Of a stretch of DNA of 64,000 nt, positions 35,839 to 45,015 are shown piece by piece (position 1 is the stretch's first letter; the number at the start of each line of letters is the position of its first letter). Location: positions 496,001-560,000 of the forward strand of contig NZ_NPKR01000004.1 in the NCBI RefSeq assembly GCF_008329535.1, in the 5' to 3' direction. The stretch is from Mycolicibacterium sp. P1-18 (GTDB lineage Bacteria; Actinomycetota; Actinomycetes; Mycobacteriales; Mycobacteriaceae). The position numbers and the translations under genes are program-made. The notes under the pieces were generated by a model that was given only the letters and a program-made list of their open reading frames with translations, was not told the DNA's origin and ran no database searches.

Positions 35839-37928
35839 CCGCCGTACAGCCCCGGGCCATGGGCACCCGTCTCACCCGGCTCGACGGACCCGCCAAGGTC
35901 ACCGGCACCGCCACCTACGCCCATGAATATCCGGTCGACGCCCCGCTGTACCTGCACGCGGTGCAGGCCACCATCGCCAAGGGCCGCGTCACCGCCATGG
36001 ACACCAGCGCCGCCGAAGCGCTCGACGGCGTCGAGGTAATCCTCACCGTCTTCGACGCCCCCACCCTGGCCGACACCTCCGACGGCGACCTCACCATTCT
36101 GCAGGACGACCAGGTCAACTACCGCGGCCAGATCATCGGCGCCGTGGTCGCCGACACCGCCGAAACCGCCCGGGAGGCAGCCAATCTCGTCGGCGTGACC
36201 TATGACGAGGCCCACCACGACACCGAGATCCGCGCCGACCACCCCGGGCTGTACGCGCCCGAACAGGTCAACCCGTCGTTCCCCACCGACACCTCCGAGG
36301 GCGACGCCGACGCCGCCCTGCGCGACGCACCCGTCGTCGTCGACCAGACCTACACGACGCCGCAGGAGACCAACAATCCGATGGAGCCGCACGCCACCAT
36401 CGCGATCTGGGATCCCGACGGCCCGATGCTGACGCTGTACGACTCCACCCAGGGCGTGCACGTCGTCCGCAAGCAGATGGCCACGATGTTCGGGCTCGAC
36501 CTCGAGCAAGTCCGCGTGGTCGCCAAGAACATCGGCGGCGGCTTCGGCTCCAAGGGCGCACCGCACTCGCACAACACCCTGGCCGTGATGGCCGCGCAGC
36601 GCACCGGCGGCCGACCGGTCAAGTTCGCCGTCACCCGTCAGCAGATGTTCCACTTCGTCGGGTACCGCACGCCGACCATCCAGCACCTCCGGATCGGTGC
36701 CCGGTCCGACGGCACCATCCTGGCGCTGACCCACGACGTCGTCGAACAGACCGCCACCGTCAAGGAGTTCGCGGAGCAGACCGCCACGCCGTCGCGGATG
36801 CTCTACGCCGGCGAGCACCGGCGGACCAGTCACCGGCTTGCGAAACTCGACGTGCCGGTGCCCTTTTGGATGCGCGCGCCCGGCGAATGCCCCGGCACCT
36901 ATGCCCTCGAAGTCGCGATGGACGAGCTGGCCTACGCGTGCAACGTCGACCCGATCGAGCTGCGCGTCCGCAACGAACCCGACGTGGACCCGGAGACCGG
37001 TCAGGAGTGGTCGGACCGCCGCCTCGTCGAGTGCCTGCGCACCGGTGCCGAGCGATTTGGTTGGGAGTCACGGGATCCGACGCCCAAGGCGCGGGTCGAC
37101 GGCGAGTGGCTGATCGGCACCGGCGTCGCCTCGGCGGTGTACCCGGCGATGATCCAGCCCGGCAACAGCGCCCGCATCGAGTGCGTCGCGCCGGGCCGCT
37201 ACGCCGTGCAGATCGGCGCCGCCGACATCGGCACCGGCACGTGGACCGCACTCACGCAGGTGGCCGCCGACATCCTCGGCGTCGAGGTCGACGCGGTCGA
37301 CCTGCAGATCGGCGACACCGACCTGCCGGTGGCGTCGGTGGAGGGTGGGTCGTCGGGCATCAGTTCGTGGGGTCGCGCGATCTACGCTGCGGCACAACAG
37401 TTCCGGGAGGACCACGGCGACGACCCCGACGTCGGTGCCGCGTCCACCGCCGACGCCCCGGACAACGAGGAGGCGGACAACCACGCGATGTACTCGTTCG
37501 GCGCGCACTTCGTCGAGGCGCGGGTGAACCGCTACACCGGCGAGATCCACCTGTCGCGGATGCTCGGCGTGTTCTCCATCGGCCGGGTGATCAACCCGAT
37601 GACGCTGCGGTCACAACTCATCGGCGGGATGACGATGGGATTGTCGATGGCGCTGCACGAGGAGACCGTGCGCGACCACCGCTTCGGGCACGTGGTCACC
37701 CAGGACTTGGCGACCTATCACATCGCCAGCCACGCCGACATTCCCGAGATCGACGCGATCTGGCTCGACAGCGTCGACCCGTACTCCAACCCGATGGGCT
37801 CGCGTGGAGGCGGCGAGATCGGGATCGTCGGTTCGGCGGCGGCGGTGGTCAACGCGATCCATCACGCCACCGGGATCCGGGTGCGCGACCTGCCCGTGCA
37901 CTGCGACGCGCTGCTGGACGGGCTGTAG
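35835..37928 (+). CDS. Molybdenum-binding large subunit of PaoABC-like aldehyde oxidoreductase
   Basis: A 697-residue catalytic subunit from ATG 35835. The N-terminal domain begins [26 protein letters not shown]; the molybdopterin domain contains [10 protein letters not shown], and the catalytic Glu lies in [20 protein letters not shown] near the C-terminus. Family members hydroxylate aldehydes to acids or act on heterocycles; the PaoC-like layout with a 4Fe-4S flavin subunit favours aldehydes. No dedicated XdhC/PaoD insertion chaperone is in the window. A hairpin terminator follows at 37952. Confidence 0.93.
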   Translation: MTAVQPRAMGTRLTRLDGPAKVTGTATYAHEYPVDAPLYLHAVQATIAKGRVTAMDTSAAEALDGVEVILTVFDAPTLADTSDGDLTILQDDQVNYRGQIIGAVVADTAETAREAANLVGVTYDEAHHDTEIRADHPGLYAPEQVNPSFPTDTSEGDADAALRDAPVVVDQTYTTPQETNNPMEPHATIAIWDPDGPMLTLYDSTQGVHVVRKQMATMFGLDLEQVRVVAKNIGGGFGSKGAPHSHNTLAVMAAQRTGGRPVKFAVTRQQMFHFVGYRTPTIQHLRIGARSDGTILALTHDVVEQTATVKEFAEQTATPSRMLYAGEHRRTSHRLAKLDVPVPFWMRAPGECPGTYALEVAMDELAYACNVDPIELRVRNEPDVDPETGQEWSDRRLVECLRTGAERFGWESRDPTPKARVDGEWLIGTGVASAVYPAMIQPGNSARIECVAPGRYAVQIGAADIGTGTWTALTQVAADILGVEVDAVDLQIGDTDLPVASVEGGSSGISSWGRAIYAAAQQFREDHGDDPDVGAASTADAPDNEEADNHAMYSFGAHFVEARVNRYTGEIHLSRMLGVFSIGRVINPMTLRSQLIGGMTMGLSMALHEETVRDHRFGHVVTQDLATYHIASHADIPEIDAIWLDSVDPYSNPMGSRGGGEIGIVGSAAAVVNAIHHATGIRVRDLPVHCDALLDGL

Positions 37929-37951
37929 CGGCCCACCCCGCCGAAAGCCAA

Positions 37952-37981
37952 ACAGCCGCCTCGCAATACGCGAGGCGGCTG
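37952..37981. terminator. Hairpin terminator between convergent genes
   Basis: Bases 37953-37964 (CAGCCGCCTCGC) and 37970-37981 (GCGAGGCGGCTG) form a 12-bp perfect stem with a 5-nt loop (AATAC). It is 24 bp after the molybdenum hydroxylase stop and 18 bp from the end of the convergent secreted-protein gene, so it can serve both. Confidence 0.85.
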
Positions 37982-37999
37982 CTTCAGTGTCAGGCCTGT

Positions 38000-38680
38000 T
38001 TACAGCGGGATCCAGATTCCGAAGAAGTAGAAGCCCCACGCGTTGAAGTTGGGCTCCCAGATCGGGGTCTCGTTGTAACCCCAGTAGTTGACGGGTCCGT
38101 AGTTCCAGAACCCACCGGGAGGCGGCAGCGGCCGGTCCCAGCCGGCGCGCGGCGGGGCGCCCCAGCCCCACGGTGCCGGTCCGCCGCCCCAGGGGGCGTC
38201 GCGCCAGCCACCGAATGCGTCTGGGGGCCGCGGTCCCCAGTCGTGACCGTCGGGTCCGCGGTTGTCGCCGGGGCCACGGTTGTCGCCGGGGCCACCCGGG
38301 CCACGGAAGTCGCCGGGTCCACCGGGACCGCCAGGTCCACCGGGGCCACGGTCGTCGCCGGGTCCACCCGGACCACGGAAGTCACCGGGACCGCCAGGTC
38401 CGCCTGGGCCACCCGGCCCTCCGGGGCCGCGGTCGTTGCCAGGACCGCCAGGTCCGCGGAAGTCAGCGGGTCCACCTGGGCCACCCGGGCCACCTGGCCC
38501 GCGTTGTCCCTGCGGGCCGCCTGGCCCACCCGGGCCCGGCCCACCCGCACAGAACGGCGGTTGGCAATTGCCGCCACCGCCGCCAGGAGCCGCGAGCGCC
38601 ACCCCTGAACTGCCCGCAATGAGGCTCAGCCCGATGCCGCCCGCGAAGGTAACTCCCGCGACGGCTTTCTTGAGGTTCAT
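38000..38680 (-). CDS. Secreted protein with collagen-like Gly-Pro-Gly repeats
   Basis: A 226-residue exported protein. Residues 1-30 are a signal peptide (charged MNLKK, hydrophobic core, cleavage near ALAAPGG). Residues about 45-135 are repeats of GPGGPGG with interspersed DFRGPGG and NDRGPGG units, collagen-like in having Gly-Pro triplets with charged residues. The C-terminal 90 residues are rich in Trp, Tyr and Pro and end [14 protein letters not shown], a pattern shared by small mycobacterial exported proteins. Start ATG 38680 has a strong aaggag site. Its cell-surface role is unknown. The coding repeats create GC-rich DNA repeats at about 38260-38560. Confidence 0.86.
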   Translation of the reverse strand: MNLKKAVAGVTFAGGIGLSLIAGSSGVALAAPGGGGGNCQPPFCAGGPGPGGPGGPQGQRGPGGPGGPGGPADFRGPGGPGNDRGPGGPGGPGGPGGPGDFRGPGGPGDDRGPGGPGGPGGPGDFRGPGGPGDNRGPGDNRGPDGHDWGPRPPDAFGGWRDAPWGGGPAPWGWGAPPRAGWDRPLPPPGGFWNYGPVNYWGYNETPIWEPNFNAWGFYFFGIWIPL

Positions 38681-38990
38681 CGTCTTTACTCCTTAGTCCG
38701 GAGTGGTTGCTCCGAGTCGCCCCGACCCTTGAACACTACATAGTCAAACTATGATTTATTCCTCGGCTTTGCTGTGAGGCGGCTTCAATGTGCCGGGAGG
38801 GCCTACTTAGGCCGCTTGTCACTTAGAGGGGTATCGGCTGAAGACCGGTATCCGTTACCCCGTCGCACCATGGCCAGACATACGCCGTGGTCGGGCACGC
38901 TTTGGCTGTGGGTTGGGTGCAGTAGTTGAGCGCACGTCGACGTGCCTCCCCTCGCTGCCGTGGGTGATGCAATGGCGCCGCTGAGTGCGC
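38681..38990. other. Intergenic region of 310 bp
   Basis: No convincing gene on either strand. It holds the promoter region of the secreted protein (including the dyad at 38739-38753). The remaining bases toward 38990 show no clear coding, tRNA or repeat signal. This is where the accessory-type content begins. Confidence 0.6.
38739..38753 (-). promoter_or_regulatory. CATAGT-CAA-ACTATG dyad upstream of the collagen-like gene
   Basis: A perfect 6-bp inverted repeat with a 3-bp centre, 58-73 bp upstream of the start at 38680. Read on the minus strand it contains TATGTA, compatible with a mycobacterial -10 element, so an operator overlapping the promoter is plausible. Confidence 0.4.
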
Positions 38991-39785
38991 TCACCACGTG
39001 GTCGAGCAGATCCCGCACCACCACGTCACCGACTCCACGCAACACCCACCGGCGTACTCCCACGGCGGGACGTTCTCGTGATCCGACGGCATTCCGTAGA
39101 AGATCTCGCACGCACGGTGCCCCCGACACTGCGGGCATGACGGGTTCAGGGTGAACTTGTAGTCGACGAATGACGCGTGGCCATCCTCGGCCATGCGGTC
39201 GCGGCAGCCGCGGCACATCACGGCCGGCCAGTCGGGGTAGCCAAGGATGATCGACGTCTCCTGCATCTCGTGGTCGACCGTATGGACGAACAGTTGGTCA
39301 CGGGCGTCCATGCCCGTCAGATCGACCTCCTGCTCGCAGCCGTCGCAGCGCCCGTTGAACCGCAGAAGTGTCCGTGCGCGGGCCAGGTCGTTGTGCCCGA
39401 ACCGAGACCGCGGGGCACTGCGGTAGCGGCACTCATCCAGCGACAGCTCGACCTTGATGGCGTCGTCGCCGTCGAACGTGTCGGCGCGCATTCCGAGCCC
39501 CAGCACGGTCATGAAGGTGTCGACGTCCACCACGTTCGGAGAGGCGAACGATTCACGAAAGGTGGCTTGGCGAAGTTCACGGGAATCCCCCACATGGCCC
39601 ACGTCGGCCACGATCGACGGCGGATCCGTGTTGAGGACGAGTGCGACGGTGTCACCCTCCTGCCCCTCGTCTTCCCCGCCGTGCCACGGCCGGTAGGGCG
39701 ATCGCGGCTCCAGCAGCGTGATCACCGCGTCCTTCCAGTCGGTCGACGAGAGGAGGTGCAGGCGATGGTGGGACGTTAGCTCCAT
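38991..39785 (-). CDS. Cysteine-rich (zinc-finger-like) hypothetical protein
   Basis: A 264-residue protein of unrecognised family. The second half has several CxxC pairs that look like zinc sites: RCDGCEQEVDL (about residue 147), MCRGCRDRM (about 193), CPQCRGHRACE (about 217) and WWCGICSTTW at the very end. The first half is acidic with no motif. No signal peptide or membrane span. It may be a zinc-ribbon nucleic-acid-associated protein; I cannot say more. Confidence 0.75.
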   Translation of the reverse strand: MELTSHHRLHLLSSTDWKDAVITLLEPRSPYRPWHGGEDEGQEGDTVALVLNTDPPSIVADVGHVGDSRELRQATFRESFASPNVVDVDTFMTVLGLGMRADTFDGDDAIKVELSLDECRYRSAPRSRFGHNDLARARTLLRFNGRCDGCEQEVDLTGMDARDQLFVHTVDHEMQETSIILGYPDWPAVMCRGCRDRMAEDGHASFVDYKFTLNPSCPQCRGHRACEIFYGMPSDHENVPPWEYAGGCCVESVTWWCGICSTTW

Positions 39786-39852
39786 GAGACCATTCTCTCA
39801 GGAGGGTATGACAATTCGGCCGCCCAATACATAGCCAGTGACAGCCCATCAG

Positions 39853-40122
39853 CTATGTCGGAGATCCTCGCCGACTACCGGGCGGATGGATCAGCAGATC
39901 GTCGTGCAACCGGCGCCGGCACTCCCCCACGAAGCTGAGCGCCGAGGTGAGATCGGCGGCGAAGCCCGCGTACTGCTCGGCCGACAGCCGGTATCGCTCT
40001 TCGTAGTCGACGACGCTCGAGGTCACCGGAATGGCGAGGAAGTGGCCGCCGGCTTCCAGATCGTCCCCGATGGAGAAGCGATCGGCGGGCGAGACGTGGG
40101 TGTCGCGGAAGCGGTTCTTCAC
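39853..40122 (-). CDS. Small hypothetical protein
   Basis: An 89-residue protein, MKNRFRDTHVSPADRFSIGD..., with the amphipathic segment YEERYRLSAEQYAGFAADLTSALSFVGECRRRLHDDLL. Codon use is GC-rich at third positions, supporting a real gene. No family recognised. Its start faces the following plus-strand small gene. Confidence 0.6.
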   Translation of the reverse strand: MKNRFRDTHVSPADRFSIGDDLEAGGHFLAIPVTSSVVDYEERYRLSAEQYAGFAADLTSALSFVGECRRRLHDDLLIHPPGSRRGSPT

Positions 40123-40264
40123 GACGGGGCCTCCATGTCGTCGACCTGCTCAACGTGTGGCCGACGGTAGTGCATCGAGTGATCCAGCACGGGGTAGCGA
40201 ATGTGGTTCCCCGCTTCGTCGGATTCGATGGATCACGAATCTCTTTGACGGACAATCGCTTCAC

Positions 40265-40513
40265 TTGCACGGCGACCTGTTCGGATCGGCCTCCGACGTG
40301 GCCTACGTCGTCATGGACTTCATCGCTGCCGGTAGGGCGACGGCGCATCCCGACCACGCCGGTGTCACCGATCTGGAGGCAACCGTGCCCGGCGACGTGC
40401 TGGTCGACCTGCTCCGCGAGACGGAAACACGAACCGGCAAGCCGTTGCCGGATGCCAGCCCCCTTCGGGTGGACCGGGATCACCGCTACCGGGTCACGTT
40501 CGTCGAGTTCTGA
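40265..40513 (+). CDS. Small hypothetical protein, start uncertain
   Basis: About 82 residues (LHGDLFGSASDVAYVVMDFIAAGRATAHPDHAGVTD...HRYRVTFVEF) with good coding character. The in-frame upstream part back to GTG 40157 has low third-position GC and looks non-coding, so a TTG start at 40265 is given; a frameshifted or different true start is possible. No family recognised. Confidence 0.45.
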   Translation: MHGDLFGSASDVAYVVMDFIAAGRATAHPDHAGVTDLEATVPGDVLVDLLRETETRTGKPLPDASPLRVDRDHRYRVTFVEF

Positions 40514-40588
40514 GCACCACCGCCCTCACGGCGACGATGTTCGCCACGACGCGCGGATCGTGTCGGTGGCAGTCGCTACCTTCTGGCC

Positions 40589-41575
40589 ATGATGGCGAAG
40601 CGTCGCTCACGATCGAGCGGAGGATCCTCTGGCGGCGGTGTGGTCGTGTTCGGGCTACTGCTGGTCGTCGGCTTCATCATCAAGTTCTTCTGGTGGCTGG
40701 TTGCCGCCGCGGTCGCCGTCGGAGTGTTCTTCGCCGTGCGTGCGGTGATGCGTCACGTCGGTGAACGCGGCCTCGCGGCAGCGCGTGAGGCCGAGGAGAT
40801 CGCCTACCGGGCGGACCGACAGAACCGGATGGCGCAGTGGGGCGATCCGCGGGGCGTGTACGGCGTTGATGGCGCGGACGTGATGCGCGACTTCGCTTCT
40901 GAGCCACAGGGCCAGCCGGACATCGTGCCCGACGGACCTGCGATTGCCGCGTTGGCCGACACCGCCGACGGCTTGTTGACCCTGCTGAAGGACAAGCCGC
41001 CCGGATGGCGATGGGCCGCGTTCGCGTCGGTGTTGGTGCAGCGGCGGGCGGGCGTGCGGGCCCGTCTCCGCGACGTCCGACTCGGCTACGGGACACCGCG
41101 GGGCGGTGCGGGAAGTGGTGCCGAGGTCGCCCACTTCGTCACCACCAACCTGGACGAACTCGGCAAGCTCGTCGACCAGGTGGAGTCGTTCATGCGGACC
41201 CCGGCGTTCATGGAGGTCTTCGGCCAGCGCGGCGACGAAGGCACCGCGGATGCCGAGGGCATCCTGCACGTGGCCAACCGACTCATGGATTACCACGAGC
41301 GGTTCCTCAGCTTGGCCGAGCGGTGCCGCGACTTCGACGGACCGTCACGGTACTCGGGGTTGATGCGCGACTGCCGTCAGCTGACGAACACTCCGCTGGA
41401 CGGTTACGACACGTTCGTCGACGACTTCGTCGAGTTCCTCACCCACATGCCCGACATGATGCGATACGGCCGTGGAACCCTTGTGGCAGATCCCATCTCG
41501 CTGCACATGAGCATCGACGACGGCCTGTTGAAGCGGATCAGGACTGGGATTCGGGCGGCCGCGAGAGACGGGTGA
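40589..41575 (+). CDS. Membrane-anchored hypothetical protein
   Basis: A 328-residue protein with a basic, Ser/Gly-rich N-terminus (residues 1-17), then two closely spaced hydrophobic segments (about 18-30 and 33-53: VVVFGLLLVVGFIIKFFWWLVAAAVAVGVFFAV) and a long cytoplasmic, mostly helical domain. The soluble part contains GWRWAAFASVLVQRRAGVRARLRDV and YHERFLSLAERCRDF. No known domain. Two ATGs (40589 and 40592) are adjacent. It stands alone between small hypothetical genes and the ParA unit. Confidence 0.78.
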   Translation: MMAKRRSRSSGGSSGGGVVVFGLLLVVGFIIKFFWWLVAAAVAVGVFFAVRAVMRHVGERGLAAAREAEEIAYRADRQNRMAQWGDPRGVYGVDGADVMRDFASEPQGQPDIVPDGPAIAALADTADGLLTLLKDKPPGWRWAAFASVLVQRRAGVRARLRDVRLGYGTPRGGAGSGAEVAHFVTTNLDELGKLVDQVESFMRTPAFMEVFGQRGDEGTADAEGILHVANRLMDYHERFLSLAERCRDFDGPSRYSGLMRDCRQLTNTPLDGYDTFVDDFVEFLTHMPDMMRYGRGTLVADPISLHMSIDDGLLKRIRTGIRAAARDG

Positions 41576-41592
41576 GCAGGTCCGCGGATCGC

Positions 41593-42111
41593 TCAGCCTC
41601 GACGGAAGGCGTAGCCCTTGGTTGCCTTCTCCACGACGCGGTCGACGATGCGACCGGCGACTCTGTCCGCCTTCGTCCATCTCATCGCAAGGCCGTCGTT
41701 GTTGAAGCCGTGCTCGGCGACGATGTCCCGGAGTTGCTCGATGCCGAGAGCGCTTAGTTTGTCCCTCAAGCCGGCCTCCCCGACGTCGGCGTACACGTCG
41801 AACGGGTCCCATGGCCCCGGCGCCCGACGCCCCTTCCTCACCCGAGGTTTTGGTGGAGCGCCACTGGTTGCCGAGCCGACGGGCGACGCCTGGTCCGCCG
41901 CCGGGGTGGCGGTGATGAGCGGACTGCGGTCGACGACGAGCGCGGCGTTCAGCCGTGTGGCGAACTCACCGTTTCGTAGCGCTTCCTCGGCGACGACGAC
42001 CACCACGTTCGCGAGGACGTCGGCAAGGTCACCGTGCGCAACGGCCAACCCTTCGAATGCTGCCGCCACGCGAGCTGCGGACGTCTTCTCGTTGCCGGCA
42101 CCGCTGGTCAC
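41593..42111 (-). CDS. ParA-coupled small protein with possible SAP/Rho-like C-terminal motif
   Basis: A 172-residue protein from GTG 42111, which overlaps the ParA stop (GTGA). The N-terminal 60 residues are helical, the middle is a Pro/Arg-rich linker, and the C-terminus (VGEAGLRDKLSALGIEQLRDIVAEHGFNN...WTKADRVAGRIVDRVVEK) resembles a SAP- or Rho-N-like helix-extended-helix that binds nucleic acid. Its position suggests a ParB-like or adaptor partner for the ATPase, although no ParB HTH is visible. Confidence 0.75.
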   Translation of the reverse strand: MTSGAGNEKTSAARVAAAFEGLAVAHGDLADVLANVVVVVAEEALRNGEFATRLNAALVVDRSPLITATPAADQASPVGSATSGAPPKPRVRKGRRAPGPWDPFDVYADVGEAGLRDKLSALGIEQLRDIVAEHGFNNDGLAMRWTKADRVAGRIVDRVVEKATKGYAFRRG

Positions 42112-42980
42112 AGCTGCGCCTCCGCCCGCTCGGTGAGCTCCTCGGTGAGATCCTTCAACTGGCCGAACAAACTCGCCGGCCCCCATCGCTGACGCAACGT
42201 GCTCACCGCTGCGAACTCGGCCGCTTCCTCCACCCTGCTGCCGTACGGGATGAAGGCGCGAAACAGCTTGGGCACCTTGCCCGCTTCCGCTTCCCGCTTG
42301 AGCCCGCGAATCGTGTTCTCGTGAATGTTCACGCCGAGTCGATACATGTTGACGATCGTGCCGAGCGGCACGACGTCGTGTCGGACGTCCTCGGCGAAGC
42401 CAGCCACTCGGTTCATGATCTGCGGGATGCCGTAGGTGCTGAGGATGTCCGGCTTGGTGGGGATCACGTACCCCTGCGACATCCGGATGCCGTTCAACGT
42501 GATGATCCCCAGATTCGGTGGGCAGTCGATCAGCACGTAGTCGTAGTCCGGGATCAGCGACGAGGTCGCCTTCTGCAGCAGTTCGACGGGCGTCGTCGTG
42601 TGGTACTTGCCGCCCCGAGCCGAGGCCAAGTCGTCTTGCACGTCGATCAAGTCCAAGCTGCTCGGCAGAAGGTCGAGCGTCTTCACGGCCTTGATGGGTG
42701 ACGCCTCACGGACCAGCGTCTTCTCCAGGTCGAACCTGGGTGCGTCGCCATCGGGGCGCAGCGAGTCCTTGAACAGTGACGCCAACGTGCGGCCCGCGAC
42801 GTTGGCATCCTTCCAGGCCGCCTCGCCCATCAGCATCGTCGTCGAGTTGGTCTGCGGATCGAGGTCGACGACCAACACGCGCTTGCCGAGTTCACCGGCG
42901 AGGATCTCCGCCATCGCGACGGTCGTCGTCGTCTTGCCAACGCCACCCTTGAGATTGATGACGCTGATTACATAGGTCAC
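42108..42980 (-). CDS. parA: ParA/MinD-family ATPase
   Basis: A 290-residue deviant-Walker ATPase: VINLKGGVGKTTTTVAMAEIL (residues 7-27) with the signature Lys, then LVVDLDPQTNSTTML and the Walker B-like DYVLIDCPPNLG. Such proteins position DNA or protein cargo. The usual chromosomal parA sits beside parB near the origin with gid; here the partner is an unrelated small protein, and the setting is accessory, so a plasmid- or defence-type function is likely. Start ATG 42980; a NERD helicase gene is 140 bp upstream on the same strand. Confidence 0.92.
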   Translation of the reverse strand: MTYVISVINLKGGVGKTTTTVAMAEILAGELGKRVLVVDLDPQTNSTTMLMGEAAWKDANVAGRTLASLFKDSLRPDGDAPRFDLEKTLVREASPIKAVKTLDLLPSSLDLIDVQDDLASARGGKYHTTTPVELLQKATSSLIPDYDYVLIDCPPNLGIITLNGIRMSQGYVIPTKPDILSTYGIPQIMNRVAGFAEDVRHDVVPLGTIVNMYRLGVNIHENTIRGLKREAEAGKVPKLFRAFIPYGSRVEEAAEFAAVSTLRQRWGPASLFGQLKDLTEELTERAEAQL

Positions 42981-43120
42981 GCGGTTCCCCCTCTACGAGA
43001 TCGGCGACGATCCGTGCTTGCGCGCGGGCTCGGCCAGCCGGTCCAAATGCGTGAGTATCTTGACACGGCCCCACGGGCTGAACGACATTGCGGATGTCCG
43101 TGGCGCAGAGATGGCGTTCG

Positions 43121-44782
43121 TCAGACGATGTTCAGTCGGCGGGCGAGGTCCGGGCCGCCAACCTCGCGGATGAAGTCGGGATCCCCGCAGACGACGAGTT
43201 GTTCACGGGCTCGGGACAACCCGACGTAGAGCCGTTCGCGCGAGCGCTCGAACTTGCCTTCCTCGTTGACCACGACGACGACGGCACTGCGTTCGAGTCC
43301 CTTGAAGCCCAGAACGTGTCCGTAGAAGACCTGATCGCTGTCCCAGAACGTGTCCCAGTACGCCGTGTGACCGTCGCGCTGGCGTTCGGTCTGCTCGGGG
43401 TGACGGCTGCCGGTCGTGAGCAGCGCGATGTCACCCGGCCGCCACCCCTCGTCGAGCAGGAGGTCGATCTGGTCGTCGCCGGCGTCCATGGCGTCTTCCC
43501 GGCGGCACGGCACGAACTTGACCGCGGGTCCCTCGCCGCCGAGGAACTTCATCGGGCTGTCGACCAGCGGTTGGAACGCATTCGCGATCTGACGCGTGTT
43601 GCGCAGATTGTGGTCGAGGATCAACGGCACCAGAGGAACTGGTGGCGAGCCGTGCCGGTTGAAGACGCGCTGACCTTCGTCGCTGAAGACGTAGATGCCG
43701 CCCTCGACGGGGTCCTTCAGCGCAGCCAGAAGCGGGTCCCACCACGCGTCGGCGAAGTCCTGGGCCTCGTCGACCACGACGGCGTCGAAGCGGTGGCCGG
43801 CGTCGAGTTGCGCTGCGAGCTCAGCCATTTGCAGCGGTAGGTCGTGTTCCCAGAACTGCACGGTCTCGTCGTTGCGCAGCGCCTCGTCGGGTCCAGCGGG
43901 TGCGCCCCATTTCTTGCCGAGGTCGTGGAACTCGCCGACGTAGGCAGGCTGTTGGCGGCGGGGCCAGGTGGCGGCGATGCGCTCCAGGTAGGAGGCGAGT
44001 CCGTGCGAGTAGCAGACCAGCGCCACCCGCTGCCCCTGCTGCGCCAGTCGGCGGGCCTGCTCCATGGCGAGGAACGTCTTGCCGCTGCCGGCACCTCCGC
44101 GGACCTCGACGCGGTGGAGCAGGCGGATGGCGTCGAGGATGACGGCCTGGTGCTCGGTCAGCGCGTCGGCGGCATCGGCGTTGGCGAGAGCTCTCGCGAC
44201 GACGTCGCGCTGAGGTAATCCCCTGCCGCTCAGTGCCGTTGCGAGTTGGGCGATGCCGTGGTCACTCAGCAGTGGCCGGTCGAGTTCCTGGCGCACGAGG
44301 ATTTCGCGCAACTTGTCGGCGAGCTTGGGAAGGTCGTTGCGGTCGATGATCTTCCATCGCGGGCACTCGGGAAGGTCGAAGTCGGCGGGCAGTTCGGTGT
44401 TGGGCAGGACGACGACGTGATCCCAGCGCAGTCGACCCTGAGTCCAGCGCGGATCCTTCTCGACGAAGTCGCGCAGGGCATAGCAGGCTTCGCGTGCTTG
44501 GCGGACGGGCTCGATTTCCTTGTCGGTGACGTTCTTGCCGCCGCGCTTCTGCCACCAACCCGCGCCGTCGTGCCAGACCTCGCCACCCTTGACCTCCAGG
44601 CAAACGATCCCCGCGCCCTCGATGGCGACGACGAAGTCGACCTCGTGGTCCTTGAGGTGGTCGGTGACGCGCTGGCCGGGAACGAGGAGGTCGTTGGGCT
44701 CGAATTGCTCGACGAGCGCCTGCCAGACCTTGCGCTCAGCGGCGTTGGCGAGGCGGGGTGTTTCGGTGACGGTGATGGTCAA
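43121..44782 (-). CDS. NERD nuclease domain fused to UvrD-like SF1 helicase
   Basis: A 553-residue protein. Residues about 12-120 are a NERD (nuclease-related) domain: EVDFVVAIEGAGIVCLEVKGGEVW carries Asp49 and the Glu63-x-Lys65 pair expected of a PD-(D/E)XK-like active site. The helicase core follows: Walker A RGGAGSGKTFLA (about 229-236), Walker B VVVDEAQDFAD, then the late motif VLGFKGLERSAVVVV and RLYVGLSRAREQLVV. Single-operon NERD-helicases occur in defence islands. Neighbours are ParA and its partner on the same strand. Confidence 0.92.
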   Translation of the reverse strand: MTITVTETPRLANAAERKVWQALVEQFEPNDLLVPGQRVTDHLKDHEVDFVVAIEGAGIVCLEVKGGEVWHDGAGWWQKRGGKNVTDKEIEPVRQAREACYALRDFVEKDPRWTQGRLRWDHVVVLPNTELPADFDLPECPRWKIIDRNDLPKLADKLREILVRQELDRPLLSDHGIAQLATALSGRGLPQRDVVARALANADAADALTEHQAVILDAIRLLHRVEVRGGAGSGKTFLAMEQARRLAQQGQRVALVCYSHGLASYLERIAATWPRRQQPAYVGEFHDLGKKWGAPAGPDEALRNDETVQFWEHDLPLQMAELAAQLDAGHRFDAVVVDEAQDFADAWWDPLLAALKDPVEGGIYVFSDEGQRVFNRHGSPPVPLVPLILDHNLRNTRQIANAFQPLVDSPMKFLGGEGPAVKFVPCRREDAMDAGDDQIDLLLDEGWRPGDIALLTTGSRHPEQTERQRDGHTAYWDTFWDSDQVFYGHVLGFKGLERSAVVVVVNEEGKFERSRERLYVGLSRAREQLVVCGDPDFIREVGGPDLARRLNIV

Positions 44783-45015
44783 GTTCGAGCGCTCCCCGTG
44801 TGCTGATGACTAAGTTGATTGCTCATGCTAACGATGCGGGGGCGGGCGTTTGCTCCTTTCGCGCCGCATCGACCAAGGCTCGACGTGAAGACTCCCGGCG
44901 AACTCACCCGTCTGAAGGCCACCGATTGACGATCTCGGCGCCCGACGAAGCTCCACTAGCGTTGATGACGGCGCGGCTCATCAAAGACGTCGGAGGCCGC
45001 AAAAAGGCGCATTAA

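Noticed and set aside
38260..38560. Possible tandem DNA repeat or CRISPR-like array
   Set aside because: The repetition is explained by coding for Gly-Pro-Gly; units are short and lack unique spacers of constant size.
38262..38696. Plus-strand frame with GPP/PGPP collagen-like repeats
   Set aside because: Mirror of the minus-strand GPGGPGG repeats; no signal peptide or ribosome site, while the minus-strand protein has both.
40155..40592. Plus-strand 145-residue frame across the small gene at 40265
   Set aside because: After its first third it turns into a shadow of the better frame; third-position GC favours the frame ending at 40513.
44800..45015. 71-residue plus-strand frame between the NERD helicase and 45016
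   Set aside because: No ribosome site, mixed codon use and no recognisable pattern; treated as intergenic promoter region.
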